Position numbers and translations under genes: made by a program. Below the pieces are notes generated by a model. The model searched no databases and was not told where the DNA came from. It worked only from the letters and a program-made list of their open reading frames with translations. Below, one piece after another: positions 44,923 through 53,418 of a DNA stretch of 64,000 bases (position 1 is the first letter of the stretch; each line of letters opens with the position of its first letter). The DNA lies in the NCBI RefSeq assembly GCF_001414055.1, contig NZ_CP013002.1:863501-927500 (forward strand). Reading direction: 5' to 3'. This DNA comes from Caulobacter henricii (GTDB lineage: Bacteria > Pseudomonadota > Alphaproteobacteria > Caulobacterales > Caulobacteraceae).

Positions 44923-45351
44923 GTGAGGGCTGAGCTGATCGAGGAAAGCCTGGCCCTGGCTGCCGAGCGCTGCGCTGACCTGACGCCCCTGGTCTATGCC
45001 AGGCTCTTCGCGCAACAGCCCCAGCTTGAGCCGCTGTTCTGCATGGACGGCAATGGCCAGGTGCGCGGCGAGATGCTGTCTCAGGTGATCCGGGCCATTC
45101 TCGACTTCGTTGGCGAGCGTCAGTATGCGGCGACCCTGATCCAGTCCGAGGCGATGAACCACGCCGGTTATGATGTCTCGCCCGAGGTCTTCGGGACGTT
45201 CTTTGGGGTGGTGGCCGACACCCTCCGGGAGGTTCTGGGCGAGGACTGGACGGCCCCGATCGACGAAGCCTGGCGCGGCCTGCTGATCGAGCTGGACTAC
45301 TACGTCACCCATACCAACCAGTTCGAGACCGCGAGAGCCTCAGGCCTCTAG
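44923..45351 (+). CDS. Single-domain globin
   Basis: A 142-aa haem protein. The globin fold is readable: TPLVYARLFAQQPQLEPLF (helix B-C with CD1 Phe), the proximal His80 in EAMNHAGYDV, and the H-helix AWRGLLIELDYYV with the preceding LGEDWT. It starts with GTG at 44923, 5 nt after the AKR stop. Such globins handle O2, NO or act as sensors; no reductase domain is fused. It is convergent with the PAS_5 gene, sharing CTAG at the stops. Confidence 0.85.
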   Translation: MRAELIEESLALAAERCADLTPLVYARLFAQQPQLEPLFCMDGNGQVRGEMLSQVIRAILDFVGERQYAATLIQSEAMNHAGYDVSPEVFGTFFGVVADTLREVLGEDWTAPIDEAWRGLLIELDYYVTHTNQFETARASGL

Positions 45352-45896
45352 GCGATCCTGCGGCCGTTCAGGGTCGCCAGCCGCAGCCTGGCCCCCTGCT
45401 GATTGCCGAGACCCAGCGGCTGGATCTGACGAACGCCCAGCTCATAGGCCGGTCGCCCTTCCAGGCGCGCGGTCATGGCGATCGGCTGATAGAGTCCCAG
45501 GAATCGATCGGTTTCGCCGTTCACGCCGCGCAGCGGGGCAAACAGCACTTCCATCCCGACCGAAGGGACGCCCTGGGCGCGAATGTCGGCGGTGACCACC
45601 ACGGGCTGGCAACGGCGACGGGCGATCTCCAGGGAAGACTTGACCTCCAGCCGATGCGACAGGGCCCAGAGGCTGAGCAGGTCTTCGCCGCGCAGGTCGC
45701 GGGCATGCAGATCGTTCAGGAAGCCGCCGGCCAGCCGGAACGGCACGCGCCCCAGTTTCTCCCGCCCGGCGATGAATACCTGGGGCAGCAGGTCGGTGAA
45801 ATCGCCCGGATTGATGTCGGCCCGCGACGGCGCGGGCGCATCGCCTTTGCGATCACGCCAATAGTCTATCAACCGTTCCGTGCTTGGATGGAACAT
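45348..45896 (-). CDS. PAS_5 domain protein
   Basis: A 182-aa protein consisting almost entirely of one PAS_5 (DUF1488-like layout) domain: MFHPSTERLIDYWRDRKG, then LPQVFIAGREKLGRVPFRLAGGFLNDLHARDLRGEDLLSLW. These proteins occur in many copies in alphaproteobacteria; one Caulobacter member (MopJ) controls motility, and a comparable signalling role is possible. The start at 45896 is conserved, and 58 upstream in-frame residues look non-coding. Confidence 0.85.
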   Translation of the reverse strand: MFHPSTERLIDYWRDRKGDAPAPSRADINPGDFTDLLPQVFIAGREKLGRVPFRLAGGFLNDLHARDLRGEDLLSLWALSHRLEVKSSLEIARRRCQPVVVTADIRAQGVPSVGMEVLFAPLRGVNGETDRFLGLYQPIAMTARLEGRPAYELGVRQIQPLGLGNQQGARLRLATLNGRRIA

Positions 45897-46068
45897 CGTT
45901 GTCCCCTGGCGGGTCCTTCCACGGCTGTTTTTTGCCGCACGGGGCTTGCTAGGAGATCCGGGCCAGAGCCCGATCGTCCCGTTTTGGCGCAAGCCGGCGT
46001 GGGCGACGGAGGACGGCCCGATTCTTGCTGGCCGAACGGTCGGACGACGTCGTGCGAAGGGAAACGCC

Positions 46069-47001
46069 ATGAAGGCGCCGAAACGATCGATGCGCGGGCC
46101 GCTTTGGGGCCTTGGTGCGCTGCTGGGCAGCCTGATGGTGGGGGGCGCGGCCTATGCCGCCGGCTGCACGACGGGTTGCCCGCCGCCGCCGCCGACCTGT
46201 TGCCAGCCTCCTGCTCCGCCGCCCAAGCCTCCGAGACCGCCTTCGCCGCCCTGCTGCACGCCGGGTCACAACGTCAATATTCCGGGCGTGAACATCAATG
46301 TCGGCGCGACGGTGATCGTCAACGCCAATGCCAATGCCAGCGCCTCGGCGGGGGCATCAGCCGGTGCGACTTCCGGTGCCGGCGGCGGTGCGAGCTCGAC
46401 CGTCTATTACGGCGGGGGCAGCCATGGTGGCTACTATTCCGGTCCGATGTCGACCGGCTACATTCAGGGACTCAATGTCGAGGGTGTCGAACAGCGTCGT
46501 CGCACGGCCTATGAGGCGACCCGGACCAAGCTGCGTCGGGTGGTTATCCGCGCCGTTTGCCTCGACGACCGCGACGTGCCGCATCCGGCCTCGCAGGTCA
46601 CGCCTGATCGGGATATCGACGACCGCTATGACGGTGAGCTCTATCGCTGCATCGCCGGCTCGCGCATGCAGTATGTGATCGGCGACTATGACGGCGCGAT
46701 CGACATCAGCACCGGCGGCCGCGGGGCCCAGTCCTATATCTGTGCCAAGAATGAAGCGCTCTACTATTCGCCCGGTACGGGCCAGGCCGGCCAGGCGGGC
46801 AGCCTGTCCTGTCGTCCGCAACGTCCGGCCCGTGACTGCAACGAGCGCTCGCTGCTTCGCCGGTTCGGTGCCGGGGTCAAGATCCTGACCCTGCTGACGA
46901 CCGAGACCTATACCGCCTATCGCGAAGAACAGTTCCGCGAGGCCAGCACCTCCTCGATGAGCTTCAGCCTCGATGGTGGCGTCGGCGGCGTGGTCTACTA
47001 G
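46069..47001 (+). CDS. Secreted Cys/Pro-rich protein of unknown function
   Basis: A 310-aa protein with a signal peptide (about 1-31, ending GGAAYAAG). The mature protein starts with a Cys/Pro cluster (33-63: CTTGC, CC, CC among proline runs), then a Gly/Ala/Asn low-complexity stretch (about 68-127: INVGATVIVNANANASAS, GGGSHGGYYSG). A compact C-terminal domain (about 135-290) has five cysteines at 164, 194, 225, 248 and 257, likely forming disulfides. It ends in GGVGGVVY. No family recognised; it is envelope or surface associated. The strong terminator after it defines a single-gene transcript. Confidence 0.8.
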   Translation: MKAPKRSMRGPLWGLGALLGSLMVGGAAYAAGCTTGCPPPPPTCCQPPAPPPKPPRPPSPPCCTPGHNVNIPGVNINVGATVIVNANANASASAGASAGATSGAGGGASSTVYYGGGSHGGYYSGPMSTGYIQGLNVEGVEQRRRTAYEATRTKLRRVVIRAVCLDDRDVPHPASQVTPDRDIDDRYDGELYRCIAGSRMQYVIGDYDGAIDISTGGRGAQSYICAKNEALYYSPGTGQAGQAGSLSCRPQRPARDCNERSLLRRFGAGVKILTLLTTETYTAYREEQFREASTSSMSFSLDGGVGGVVY

Positions 47002-47030
47002 AGCCGAATTCCGAGCTTCCAGAGTGATCG

Positions 47031-47064
47031 GGCCCTCCCGCCGGACAGGCGGGAGGGCCTTTTT
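47031..47064 (+). terminator. Intrinsic terminator of the Cys/Pro-rich protein gene
   Basis: A perfect 12-bp GC-rich stem (47031-47042 with 47048-47059) with loop GGACA, followed by TTTTT (47060-47064). It begins 29 nt after the stop at 47001. Confidence 0.93.
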
Positions 47065-47067
47065 CGT

Positions 47068-49977
47068 CTATTTGCCTTCCGGCTTGACCAGCACGGTCCA
47101 GGATCTGTCCGCTCCGAGGAAGGTGCGTGCAGCCCTCTGGACATCAGCGGCCTTGACCCGCTCCAGCCCGGCGATCACCGAGCGGGTCGCGTCCAGGATC
47201 CGCGGATCAGCCTGGGCCCCCGACAGGTTGCCAAGCCAGTACTCGTTGGTGACCCGGGATTTCTCGATCTGGTCGATGCGCGGCTTCTTTGCGCGATCCA
47301 GTTCGTCCTCGGTGACCGGCTTGTCGCGCAGATCGGCGGCGATCTGGCGGATCGAGGCCATCACGCCGTCCAGCTTTTCAGGCGGAACCTCGACACTGAC
47401 CGACAGATAGCCCCAGTCATTGAAGACGACACTGTGGGTCGCTCCGGCTGAGGGCGAATAGGTCGCCCCCTGCTTTTCGCGCAGCTCATCGGTCAGACGC
47501 AGTTGCATCACCTGGGCCAGGACCGAGGTGTCACGCGACCGCTGCAGGTCCGAGAACAGGTCGTCGGTGCGCCAAGCCATGAACAGCTGGGCCTGGTCGG
47601 CGCGGCCCTTGTGGGTCAGCACGACCGGCGTAGTGGATGTGTCGGGGAAGGGCACCTCGCGCGCCGTCGCCGGTGCGGTCAGCCCCGACCGAGCGGGCAG
47701 GGCTCCGAAGGTTTCGGCCACGGCAGCTATGGCCTTTTCGACCGTGATGTCGCCGACCACCACAACCTCGATCTGTCCACTGCTGAGCGGGCCTGCGACG
47801 GCCGCCTTCAGGGTGTCGAGCGAGGCGGAGGCGATGTCCGCACGAGTCGGGAAGGTCCAACGCTTGTCACCCTTGTGCAGCAAGCCGCTGAGCTCCCGGC
47901 CGATGACGCCACCGGTCGTGGTTTCCAGCTGGTCGTGGATGGTGCCGTAGTAGGTCTTCACCCGGGTAAAGGCTTCCGGTCGCCAGCCCGGTTCCTGGGC
48001 GAAGGCGGCCAGAACCTGCAGTTCGGTGGCGACATCCTCGGGCCGCGTGCGACCACTTAGGGTGAAGGCGTCGTCCTCGATGCCTAGGCCGGCATTCCAG
48101 ATCTTGCCGTTCAGGACCCGCTCCATGTCCTGGGCGCTGATCTGCTTGAGGCCCCCCTCGATGAAGGCCGAGCCTGACCACAGGGGGCTCTGGCTGGTGG
48201 TGGGCAGGTCCAGCAGGCCATTGGCAATGCGGGCCTTGATCAGCACCTGGTCGTCGCGGAACTTGGTCGGCTTGACGGTCAGGCGTACGCCGTTCTCAAA
48301 GCGCACGAAGACGGCGTCCAGGTCGCTGATATCCTTTTGCTCGACGACCTTGCCGATCGAGCCGAAGCTGGCATAGGGCCAGGCCGTGACGCCGGGACCG
48401 GCGGGGGCCTGGACGGCGACCTTGCCGGAGTCCGCATAGGCCGCCAGCACCGTGGCCTCTCCCCCCTCGATGGCAGACGGGGTGGGGATCAGGATCAGGG
48501 GACCCTGGCCCGTGAAGGCCGCTTTCAGAACGGCGCTGACCTGGTCGGCCGTGAGGCCTTTGACGATCTCGTCGAAGGCGGTCAGGTTCTGGCTCGGGCT
48601 GGTGACGGTTTCGCCGTCGGTCAGGCTGCCCACAATGCCTGCGGCCAGGGCCGTAGAGCGCTGGGTGGCCTCGCCCGAGGCGGCGGCGACCAGGGATGCG
48701 CGCAGGCTGGCGATCTCACGGTCCAGTTCGTCCTGTCGCACGCCAAACTGCAGGACCCGGCGCTGTTCCTGCTCCAGGGCCGCCAGGGCCTCGCGCCATC
48801 GACCGGGCTGGGCCGTGGCACCCAGGGTGGTCATGCGCACGGCACCGTACTGGTCGGACGCGAAGGCCCCGCCGGCGATGAACGGGGGATCCGCAGCGCG
48901 GCTCAGGGCCTGCATGCGGCGGTTCAGCACCGCAAAGCCGAGGTTGCGCAGGGTATCGCGCACATCGACGGCCTTGGTCTCGATCAGACCGTCAGGGGTC
49001 GAGGCCCAGGAGAGCTGTACCGCGAGCGGCGCGCCCGGCTCGACGATCAGGCGGACAGTCTGACCGCGTTTGGCAACCTTGCCCAGGTCAGGGCGTTTGC
49101 CGGCGGGGCCCTTGGCCGTCCAGTCGCCGAACCGGGCCTTGATCTTGGCTTCCATGGCGTCGAGATCGAAATCACCGACGGCCACCAGAACAGCCCGCTC
49201 CGGCCGATAATAGGCCTCGTAATAGTCGCGGATGCGCTGGGCCGGGGCCGTCTTGAGGACCTCGGTCTTGCCGATCGGAATGCGCTTGGGCGGTAGCTGG
49301 CCCTCCATCTGGAAGTCCATCGACTTGATGGCCACGCGATAGCCGGGGCTGTCGCGCGTGCGTTCCTCGGAGAGGACGACACCGCGCTCTCGATCGACCG
49401 CCTCGGGGGCGATGGTCAGTTCGCCGGCCGTCTCCCGCAGCAGCATCAGCGAGCTGTCCACCGTGGCGGAGTCGGTCTTGGGCAAGTCCAGCTGATAGAT
49501 GGTCTGATCCAGGCCGGTGGAGGCGTTGGTGTCGGCTCCGAACGCCAAACCGTGGCGCTCCAGGATCTTGATCATTTCGCCTTCGGGCACGTTCTTGCTG
49601 CCGTTGAAGGCCATGTGCTCGAGGAAGTGGGCCAGGCCCTGCTGATCGTCGGCCTCCATCAGCGAGCCCGTGTCGAACCACAGACGAAGGGCGGCCTGTT
49701 GGGGCGGAGTGGCGTTCTTCATCAGGGCGTAGCGCATGCCGCTGGGCAGAACGCCGAACCGCACGCGGGGGTCTGGCGCAATGTCGGAGACCTCGTGTGC
49801 CCACTGGCCGGGCTTCAGGGAGGCCCGAGTGGGTCCTGCAGGTACTGCCGGTGCCGAGTTGGAGCCCGCTCCTGCCAGGGACGGCAGGGACGGCAGGGAT
49901 AGCTTTGGCAGGGCAGAGCAGGCGGCGAGGGACAGGCCGACGGCGGCCAGCAGCGTCAGGCGCGAAGCGCGAATCAT
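47068..49977 (-). CDS. M16-family zinc metallopeptidase, lipoprotein
   Basis: A 969-aa pitrilysin/insulinase-type peptidase with two M16 halves. A lipoprotein signal ends at Cys20 (LAAC). The inverted zinc motif is intact: H117-F-L-E120-H121, with the downstream acidic residues of the active N-terminal half. The C-terminal half (about 500-969) lacks HxxEH and should be the inactive clamp. It is probably anchored in the periplasm and degrades peptides. Length is typical of fused M16 proteins. Read toward the terminator at 47031 but not obviously using it. Confidence 0.93.
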   Translation of the reverse strand: MIRASRLTLLAAVGLSLAACSALPKLSLPSLPSLAGAGSNSAPAVPAGPTRASLKPGQWAHEVSDIAPDPRVRFGVLPSGMRYALMKNATPPQQAALRLWFDTGSLMEADDQQGLAHFLEHMAFNGSKNVPEGEMIKILERHGLAFGADTNASTGLDQTIYQLDLPKTDSATVDSSLMLLRETAGELTIAPEAVDRERGVVLSEERTRDSPGYRVAIKSMDFQMEGQLPPKRIPIGKTEVLKTAPAQRIRDYYEAYYRPERAVLVAVGDFDLDAMEAKIKARFGDWTAKGPAGKRPDLGKVAKRGQTVRLIVEPGAPLAVQLSWASTPDGLIETKAVDVRDTLRNLGFAVLNRRMQALSRAADPPFIAGGAFASDQYGAVRMTTLGATAQPGRWREALAALEQEQRRVLQFGVRQDELDREIASLRASLVAAASGEATQRSTALAAGIVGSLTDGETVTSPSQNLTAFDEIVKGLTADQVSAVLKAAFTGQGPLILIPTPSAIEGGEATVLAAYADSGKVAVQAPAGPGVTAWPYASFGSIGKVVEQKDISDLDAVFVRFENGVRLTVKPTKFRDDQVLIKARIANGLLDLPTTSQSPLWSGSAFIEGGLKQISAQDMERVLNGKIWNAGLGIEDDAFTLSGRTRPEDVATELQVLAAFAQEPGWRPEAFTRVKTYYGTIHDQLETTTGGVIGRELSGLLHKGDKRWTFPTRADIASASLDTLKAAVAGPLSSGQIEVVVVGDITVEKAIAAVAETFGALPARSGLTAPATAREVPFPDTSTTPVVLTHKGRADQAQLFMAWRTDDLFSDLQRSRDTSVLAQVMQLRLTDELREKQGATYSPSAGATHSVVFNDWGYLSVSVEVPPEKLDGVMASIRQIAADLRDKPVTEDELDRAKKPRIDQIEKSRVTNEYWLGNLSGAQADPRILDATRSVIAGLERVKAADVQRAARTFLGADRSWTVLVKPEGK

Positions 49978-50070
49978 AGACAGCCTAGGGTTAGGTGCGG
50001 ATTTTGAAGCCTCACCTTGGGCGTCTCTGAAGGCGCAAGCAAGGCAGCCAGCGCCCCGCGAAAGTCTTGA

Positions 50071-51159
50071 TCAGGCGGCGGCGACGTCACCGGTCTGGCG
50101 GCGAAGGCGCCAGAATCGGATCGTGCGCAGGGCGGCCTCGCGGGGCAGGGCGCCATAGAGTTCGCCATAGGCCTTGGCCTTGCCCATCACGTCATCCGAC
50201 GGTTCCAGGATCAGCAGGGCGAAGGTCAGGAACAGGGCGCGATCGAAATCTGCGGCCTTGCAGACCACAGCCAGGGCGTCCAGTTCGTGCCGCTCAAGGA
50301 TATGGCGGGCGGTGTGGAAGTCGATATCGGCCATGTCGGCCAGGGCCACCAGGAAAAGGGTGGTGTTCTTGGCGCGAAGCATGGCGGCGAGGGCCGCAGC
50401 CGTCGCTCCACCCCTGGCCTTGATGGCGCGGAACTCGTGCTCAGCCTGGGCATGGTCCGCCGGCAGGGCACCGTCCCCGGCGGCGACGCGCTTGCGGCCG
50501 GCGTCGAGGGCCGCTTCCAGCGTCGCGGGATCAACATCGGCATTCTTGGCCATGATCCGCTCGCGCAGCCTGGCCTCGACCATGAAGTACATCTCGTTCA
50601 GCAGATCGACGGGCAGGCCGTGACGGTCGACCACGGCCTCGTGCAGGGCCGGATTGGCCGCCGCACGGTCGACGACCGCTTCGTGCGCCTGACGGGACAG
50701 CACGGCACCTTCGTTCCGCAACAGGACGCCCAGGGTAGTATCATCGCCGTGCTGAACGATGGCATCCGAAACCGCACTGGGAACCCTGGTGCGCTGGGAG
50801 ATGGCGCGCAGATGATCCTGGCCACGGGTGCGCGCCACCTCCAGCAGATCGTTTTCCGACAGGCTCGAAGAGTTCTTCAGGATCGGCTGGGCGACAGCAA
50901 TGCTGTCCTTGGCCAGGGTCCGGCTGATGCCCCGCGGCGCGGCGGGAGCCTGGCTCAGGCGTTCGGCCAGCTCGATCCTGACGGCTTCTTCCATGTCACC
51001 GGCCAGTTGGCTCATGACGTCGTCGAATAGCCCCATCTGGACCGGGTCGTGACTGTCGCCTGTGAAGAACAGGTCCGTCACGCCACGCAGAAGCTCGCGC
51101 CGCCTGGCGCTGGACGGTTCATCCGCCAGGGCGATCAGGTCGTGAAGCTTGGATTGCAT
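50071..51159 (-). CDS. DUF2336 domain protein
   Basis: A 362-aa, mostly helical cytoplasmic protein with repeating helices such as LLRGVTDLFFTGDSHDPVQMGLFDDVMSQLAGDMEEAVRIELAERL. This is the DUF2336 layout, common in Caulobacteraceae, sometimes with HEAT-like repeats and linked to signalling. I use the ATG at 51159; a GTG one codon earlier is equally possible. It overlaps the stop of the gene before it by one base (TGATG), so the two are coupled. Confidence 0.85.
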   Translation of the reverse strand: MQSKLHDLIALADEPSSARRRELLRGVTDLFFTGDSHDPVQMGLFDDVMSQLAGDMEEAVRIELAERLSQAPAAPRGISRTLAKDSIAVAQPILKNSSSLSENDLLEVARTRGQDHLRAISQRTRVPSAVSDAIVQHGDDTTLGVLLRNEGAVLSRQAHEAVVDRAAANPALHEAVVDRHGLPVDLLNEMYFMVEARLRERIMAKNADVDPATLEAALDAGRKRVAAGDGALPADHAQAEHEFRAIKARGGATAAALAAMLRAKNTTLFLVALADMADIDFHTARHILERHELDALAVVCKAADFDRALFLTFALLILEPSDDVMGKAKAYGELYGALPREAALRTIRFWRLRRQTGDVAAA

Positions 51160-51842
51160 CACAGCGTGCCGTCCAATCCGCCGCGGTCAGCGTCTTCACG
51201 GCCGCGGGCCCCCTGCGCCATCCACTCGGCTGAGCCGTGGCGGGGTTCGTCATCCTTCAGTCGCGGCGCCTCCTCAGAGGGTGCGATGAAGACCATTCCA
51301 TTGGGCTGAAGCCTCGGTAGGGCGTCAGGCTGCAGGCCGTACTGACGGCCGACCGAATAGGTCCGGGCCATGCTGGGGAGCAAGCCCGGTGGCTGAGCGC
51401 TGTCGGGCAGGCCGTTCAGGCGGGAGGGCACAGTCTGGGGTGCGGTGGCGGCCAAGGTTTGGCGCTGCGGGGGGGCGGACGGGGCCGGTGCGGGAGCCGG
51501 CGAACCCGACTCCGGCAGGGCCCTGAGATTCCGCCAGGGCTCTGACATCGTCGCCTGGGCGGCTACCGGGGCCGCGGCGGGCTGAAAAGCCTGGACCTGG
51601 GCCGGTGGCCGCATGTTGAGCGGTGCAGTGGGCACCGGTGGGGCCTGGATCGATGCGGCCCGGCCCATAATCGGCTCCTGCTTGCCGGCCCAGCCGAGGA
51701 TGGGACCAGCATAGCCTGATGCGGCGCTCAGGGCGGGGGATGCCCGGCTCGGGCGCGGTCCATAGCGGCTCTCGCGCGTGTCCTCGGCGCGTGCGGCGGA
51801 AGCGACGCTGACAAGAACGGCGAGGATGACCAGGGAACGCAT
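51159..51842 (-). CDS. Secreted proline-rich protein of unknown function
   Basis: A 227-aa protein with a signal peptide (MRSLVILAVLVSVASAARA). The mature chain is rich in Pro and Ala (about 60-140: APPVPTAPLNMRPPAQ...) with no cysteine and no clear domain. A short conserved-looking end (LQPNGMVFIAPSEEAPRLKDDEPRHGSAEWMAQGARG) may be the functional part. It is translationally coupled to the DUF2336 gene, which suggests a shared job. Confidence 0.75.
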   Translation of the reverse strand: MRSLVILAVLVSVASAARAEDTRESRYGPRPSRASPALSAASGYAGPILGWAGKQEPIMGRAASIQAPPVPTAPLNMRPPAQVQAFQPAAAPVAAQATMSEPWRNLRALPESGSPAPAPAPSAPPQRQTLAATAPQTVPSRLNGLPDSAQPPGLLPSMARTYSVGRQYGLQPDALPRLQPNGMVFIAPSEEAPRLKDDEPRHGSAEWMAQGARGREDADRGGLDGTL

Positions 51843-51901
51843 CGGGGAGACTGCCGGAGGACTTCAGACTCCAGCCTTAGGCCTTGTGGCTTAATCTTGA
51901 C

Positions 51902-52669
51902 CTAACGCCCGCGCCAAAGCGCCAGAAGGCGACGCTCGGCCAGTTCCATCAGGGCGTGCAGGGCGACGCCCAGCAGCGCCAGGGTCAGAAGGGCGGCAAA
52001 TACCCGAGCAGTTTGCAGGCGATTGTAGGATTCCAGGATCCGCCAGGCCAGACCCTGGGCACCGCCAGACCCCGCCACGAATTCCGCCACGACGGCACCG
52101 ATCACGGCCAAGCCTGCCGCAACCTTGTGGCCTTCCAGCAGGGCCGGGACGGCCGAGGGCAGTCGCAGGCGCCAAAGGCGCTGGGCGGAGGTCGCGCCAT
52201 AGAGGTCGAACAGGCGCGCCAGATCGGGATCCACGGCCTTCAGACCGGAGAGGGCACCCGAGAAAATCGGAAAGAAGGCCACCACGGCGGCCAGGCCGAT
52301 CACCGCCCGCTCTGGATGATCGATACCGGCCCAGATGGTCACCAGCGGGGCGATGGCGACGAGGGGGGTGACCTGCAAGGTCACGGCGATGGGCCGGATG
52401 GCGTCTTCCAGCAGCGGACTGAGGCTGACCGCCAGGGCCAGGCCGCACGCCAGGAGGCTGGCCATGACCAGGGCCAGGAGGGCGGTCGAGAGCGTTCCCC
52501 AGGCCGAGGCGAGCAGAAGGGGCCAGCTCGCCACCAGGGCCGCCCCGATCGCGCTGGGAGGCGGCAGCAGATAGGCCGGCACGGCCAGGCGGGCGCAGGT
52601 CAGTTCCCAGATGGTCAGCAGCAGACCGATCAGGACCAGCGGCGACAGGATGGCCGACAGGGTCTTCAT
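51902..52669 (-). CDS. ABC transporter permease (SsuC/TauC/ThiX type)
   Basis: A 255-aa inner-membrane permease with about six spans. The coupling segment (LFDLYGATSAQRLWRLRLPSAVPALLEGHKVAAG) is typical of nitrate/sulfonate/thiamine-precursor importers. It overlaps the ATPase gene by 4 nt and completes a three-gene unit with the binding protein. The substrate is undefined. Confidence 0.92.
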   Translation of the reverse strand: MKTLSAILSPLVLIGLLLTIWELTCARLAVPAYLLPPPSAIGAALVASWPLLLASAWGTLSTALLALVMASLLACGLALAVSLSPLLEDAIRPIAVTLQVTPLVAIAPLVTIWAGIDHPERAVIGLAAVVAFFPIFSGALSGLKAVDPDLARLFDLYGATSAQRLWRLRLPSAVPALLEGHKVAAGLAVIGAVVAEFVAGSGGAQGLAWRILESYNRLQTARVFAALLTLALLGVALHALMELAERRLLALWRGR

Positions 52670-53418
52670 GCGGCCCGCGCTCCGGCCTGGGCCAACAGGC
52701 CGGAAACAGCTTCAACGGCCTGGCGGAAGGTTTCGGTGGTGCGAAAGCCGGCAGGGCGAACCAGGGGCCCCTGGATGGTGACCTCACCGGCAATACGGCC
52801 TGGGCCCGGGCTCATGAGGACCACGCGGCCGGCCATATAGACCGCTTCCTCGACATTGTGGGTGACGAAGATCATCGCCGGCCCCAGGCTTTCGGCCAGG
52901 GTCAGCACATCGTCGGCCAGGGCGCGGCGGGTGATTTCATCAAGGGCCGCAAACGGTTCATCCAGCAGCAGCAGGCGCGGGCCCGTCACCAGGGCGCGAG
53001 CCAGCGACACACGCATGGCCATGCCGCCGGACAGCTGGACAGGACGCGCCGCCAGGGCCTCGCCCAGTCCGACCCTGGTCAGGGCCTCCTGTGCGGCAGT
53101 CATGGCCGCGGCGCGGGGTGTACCGGCGAGTTCCAGAGGGAGGGCGACGTTGGCCTGGGCGCTGAGCCAGGGGGCCAGGGTCGGGGCCTGAAAGACCACG
53201 GCGGTCTCGCCCTTGCCGGCGGCGCGGGTCACAGTTCCGCGGGTGGGTTGTTCCAGCCCGGCCAGCAGGCGAAGCGCTGTCGACTTGCCGCAGCCGGACG
53301 GTCCGACCAGGGCGACCACCTCGCCAGCGCGCAGTGAAAGGTCGACCGGTCCAAGGGCGCGGCCTCGACCCGGATAGTCAACCTCGACGGCTGAAAGCGC
53401 GGCGATGGACTGGGTCAT
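52666..53418 (-). CDS. ABC transporter ATPase (SsuB/TauB/ThiZ type)
   Basis: A 250-aa ATPase with Walker A (GPSGCGKST), the signature motif LSGGMAMRVSLARAL and Walker B LLLLDEPFAALDE. The H-loop is FVTHNVEEAV. It overlaps both neighbours by 4 nt (ATGA), giving the gene order binding protein, ATPase, permease. Confidence 0.93.
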   Translation of the reverse strand: MTQSIAALSAVEVDYPGRGRALGPVDLSLRAGEVVALVGPSGCGKSTALRLLAGLEQPTRGTVTRAAGKGETAVVFQAPTLAPWLSAQANVALPLELAGTPRAAAMTAAQEALTRVGLGEALAARPVQLSGGMAMRVSLARALVTGPRLLLLDEPFAALDEITRRALADDVLTLAESLGPAMIFVTHNVEEAVYMAGRVVLMSPGPGRIAGEVTIQGPLVRPAGFRTTETFRQAVEAVSGLLAQAGARAA

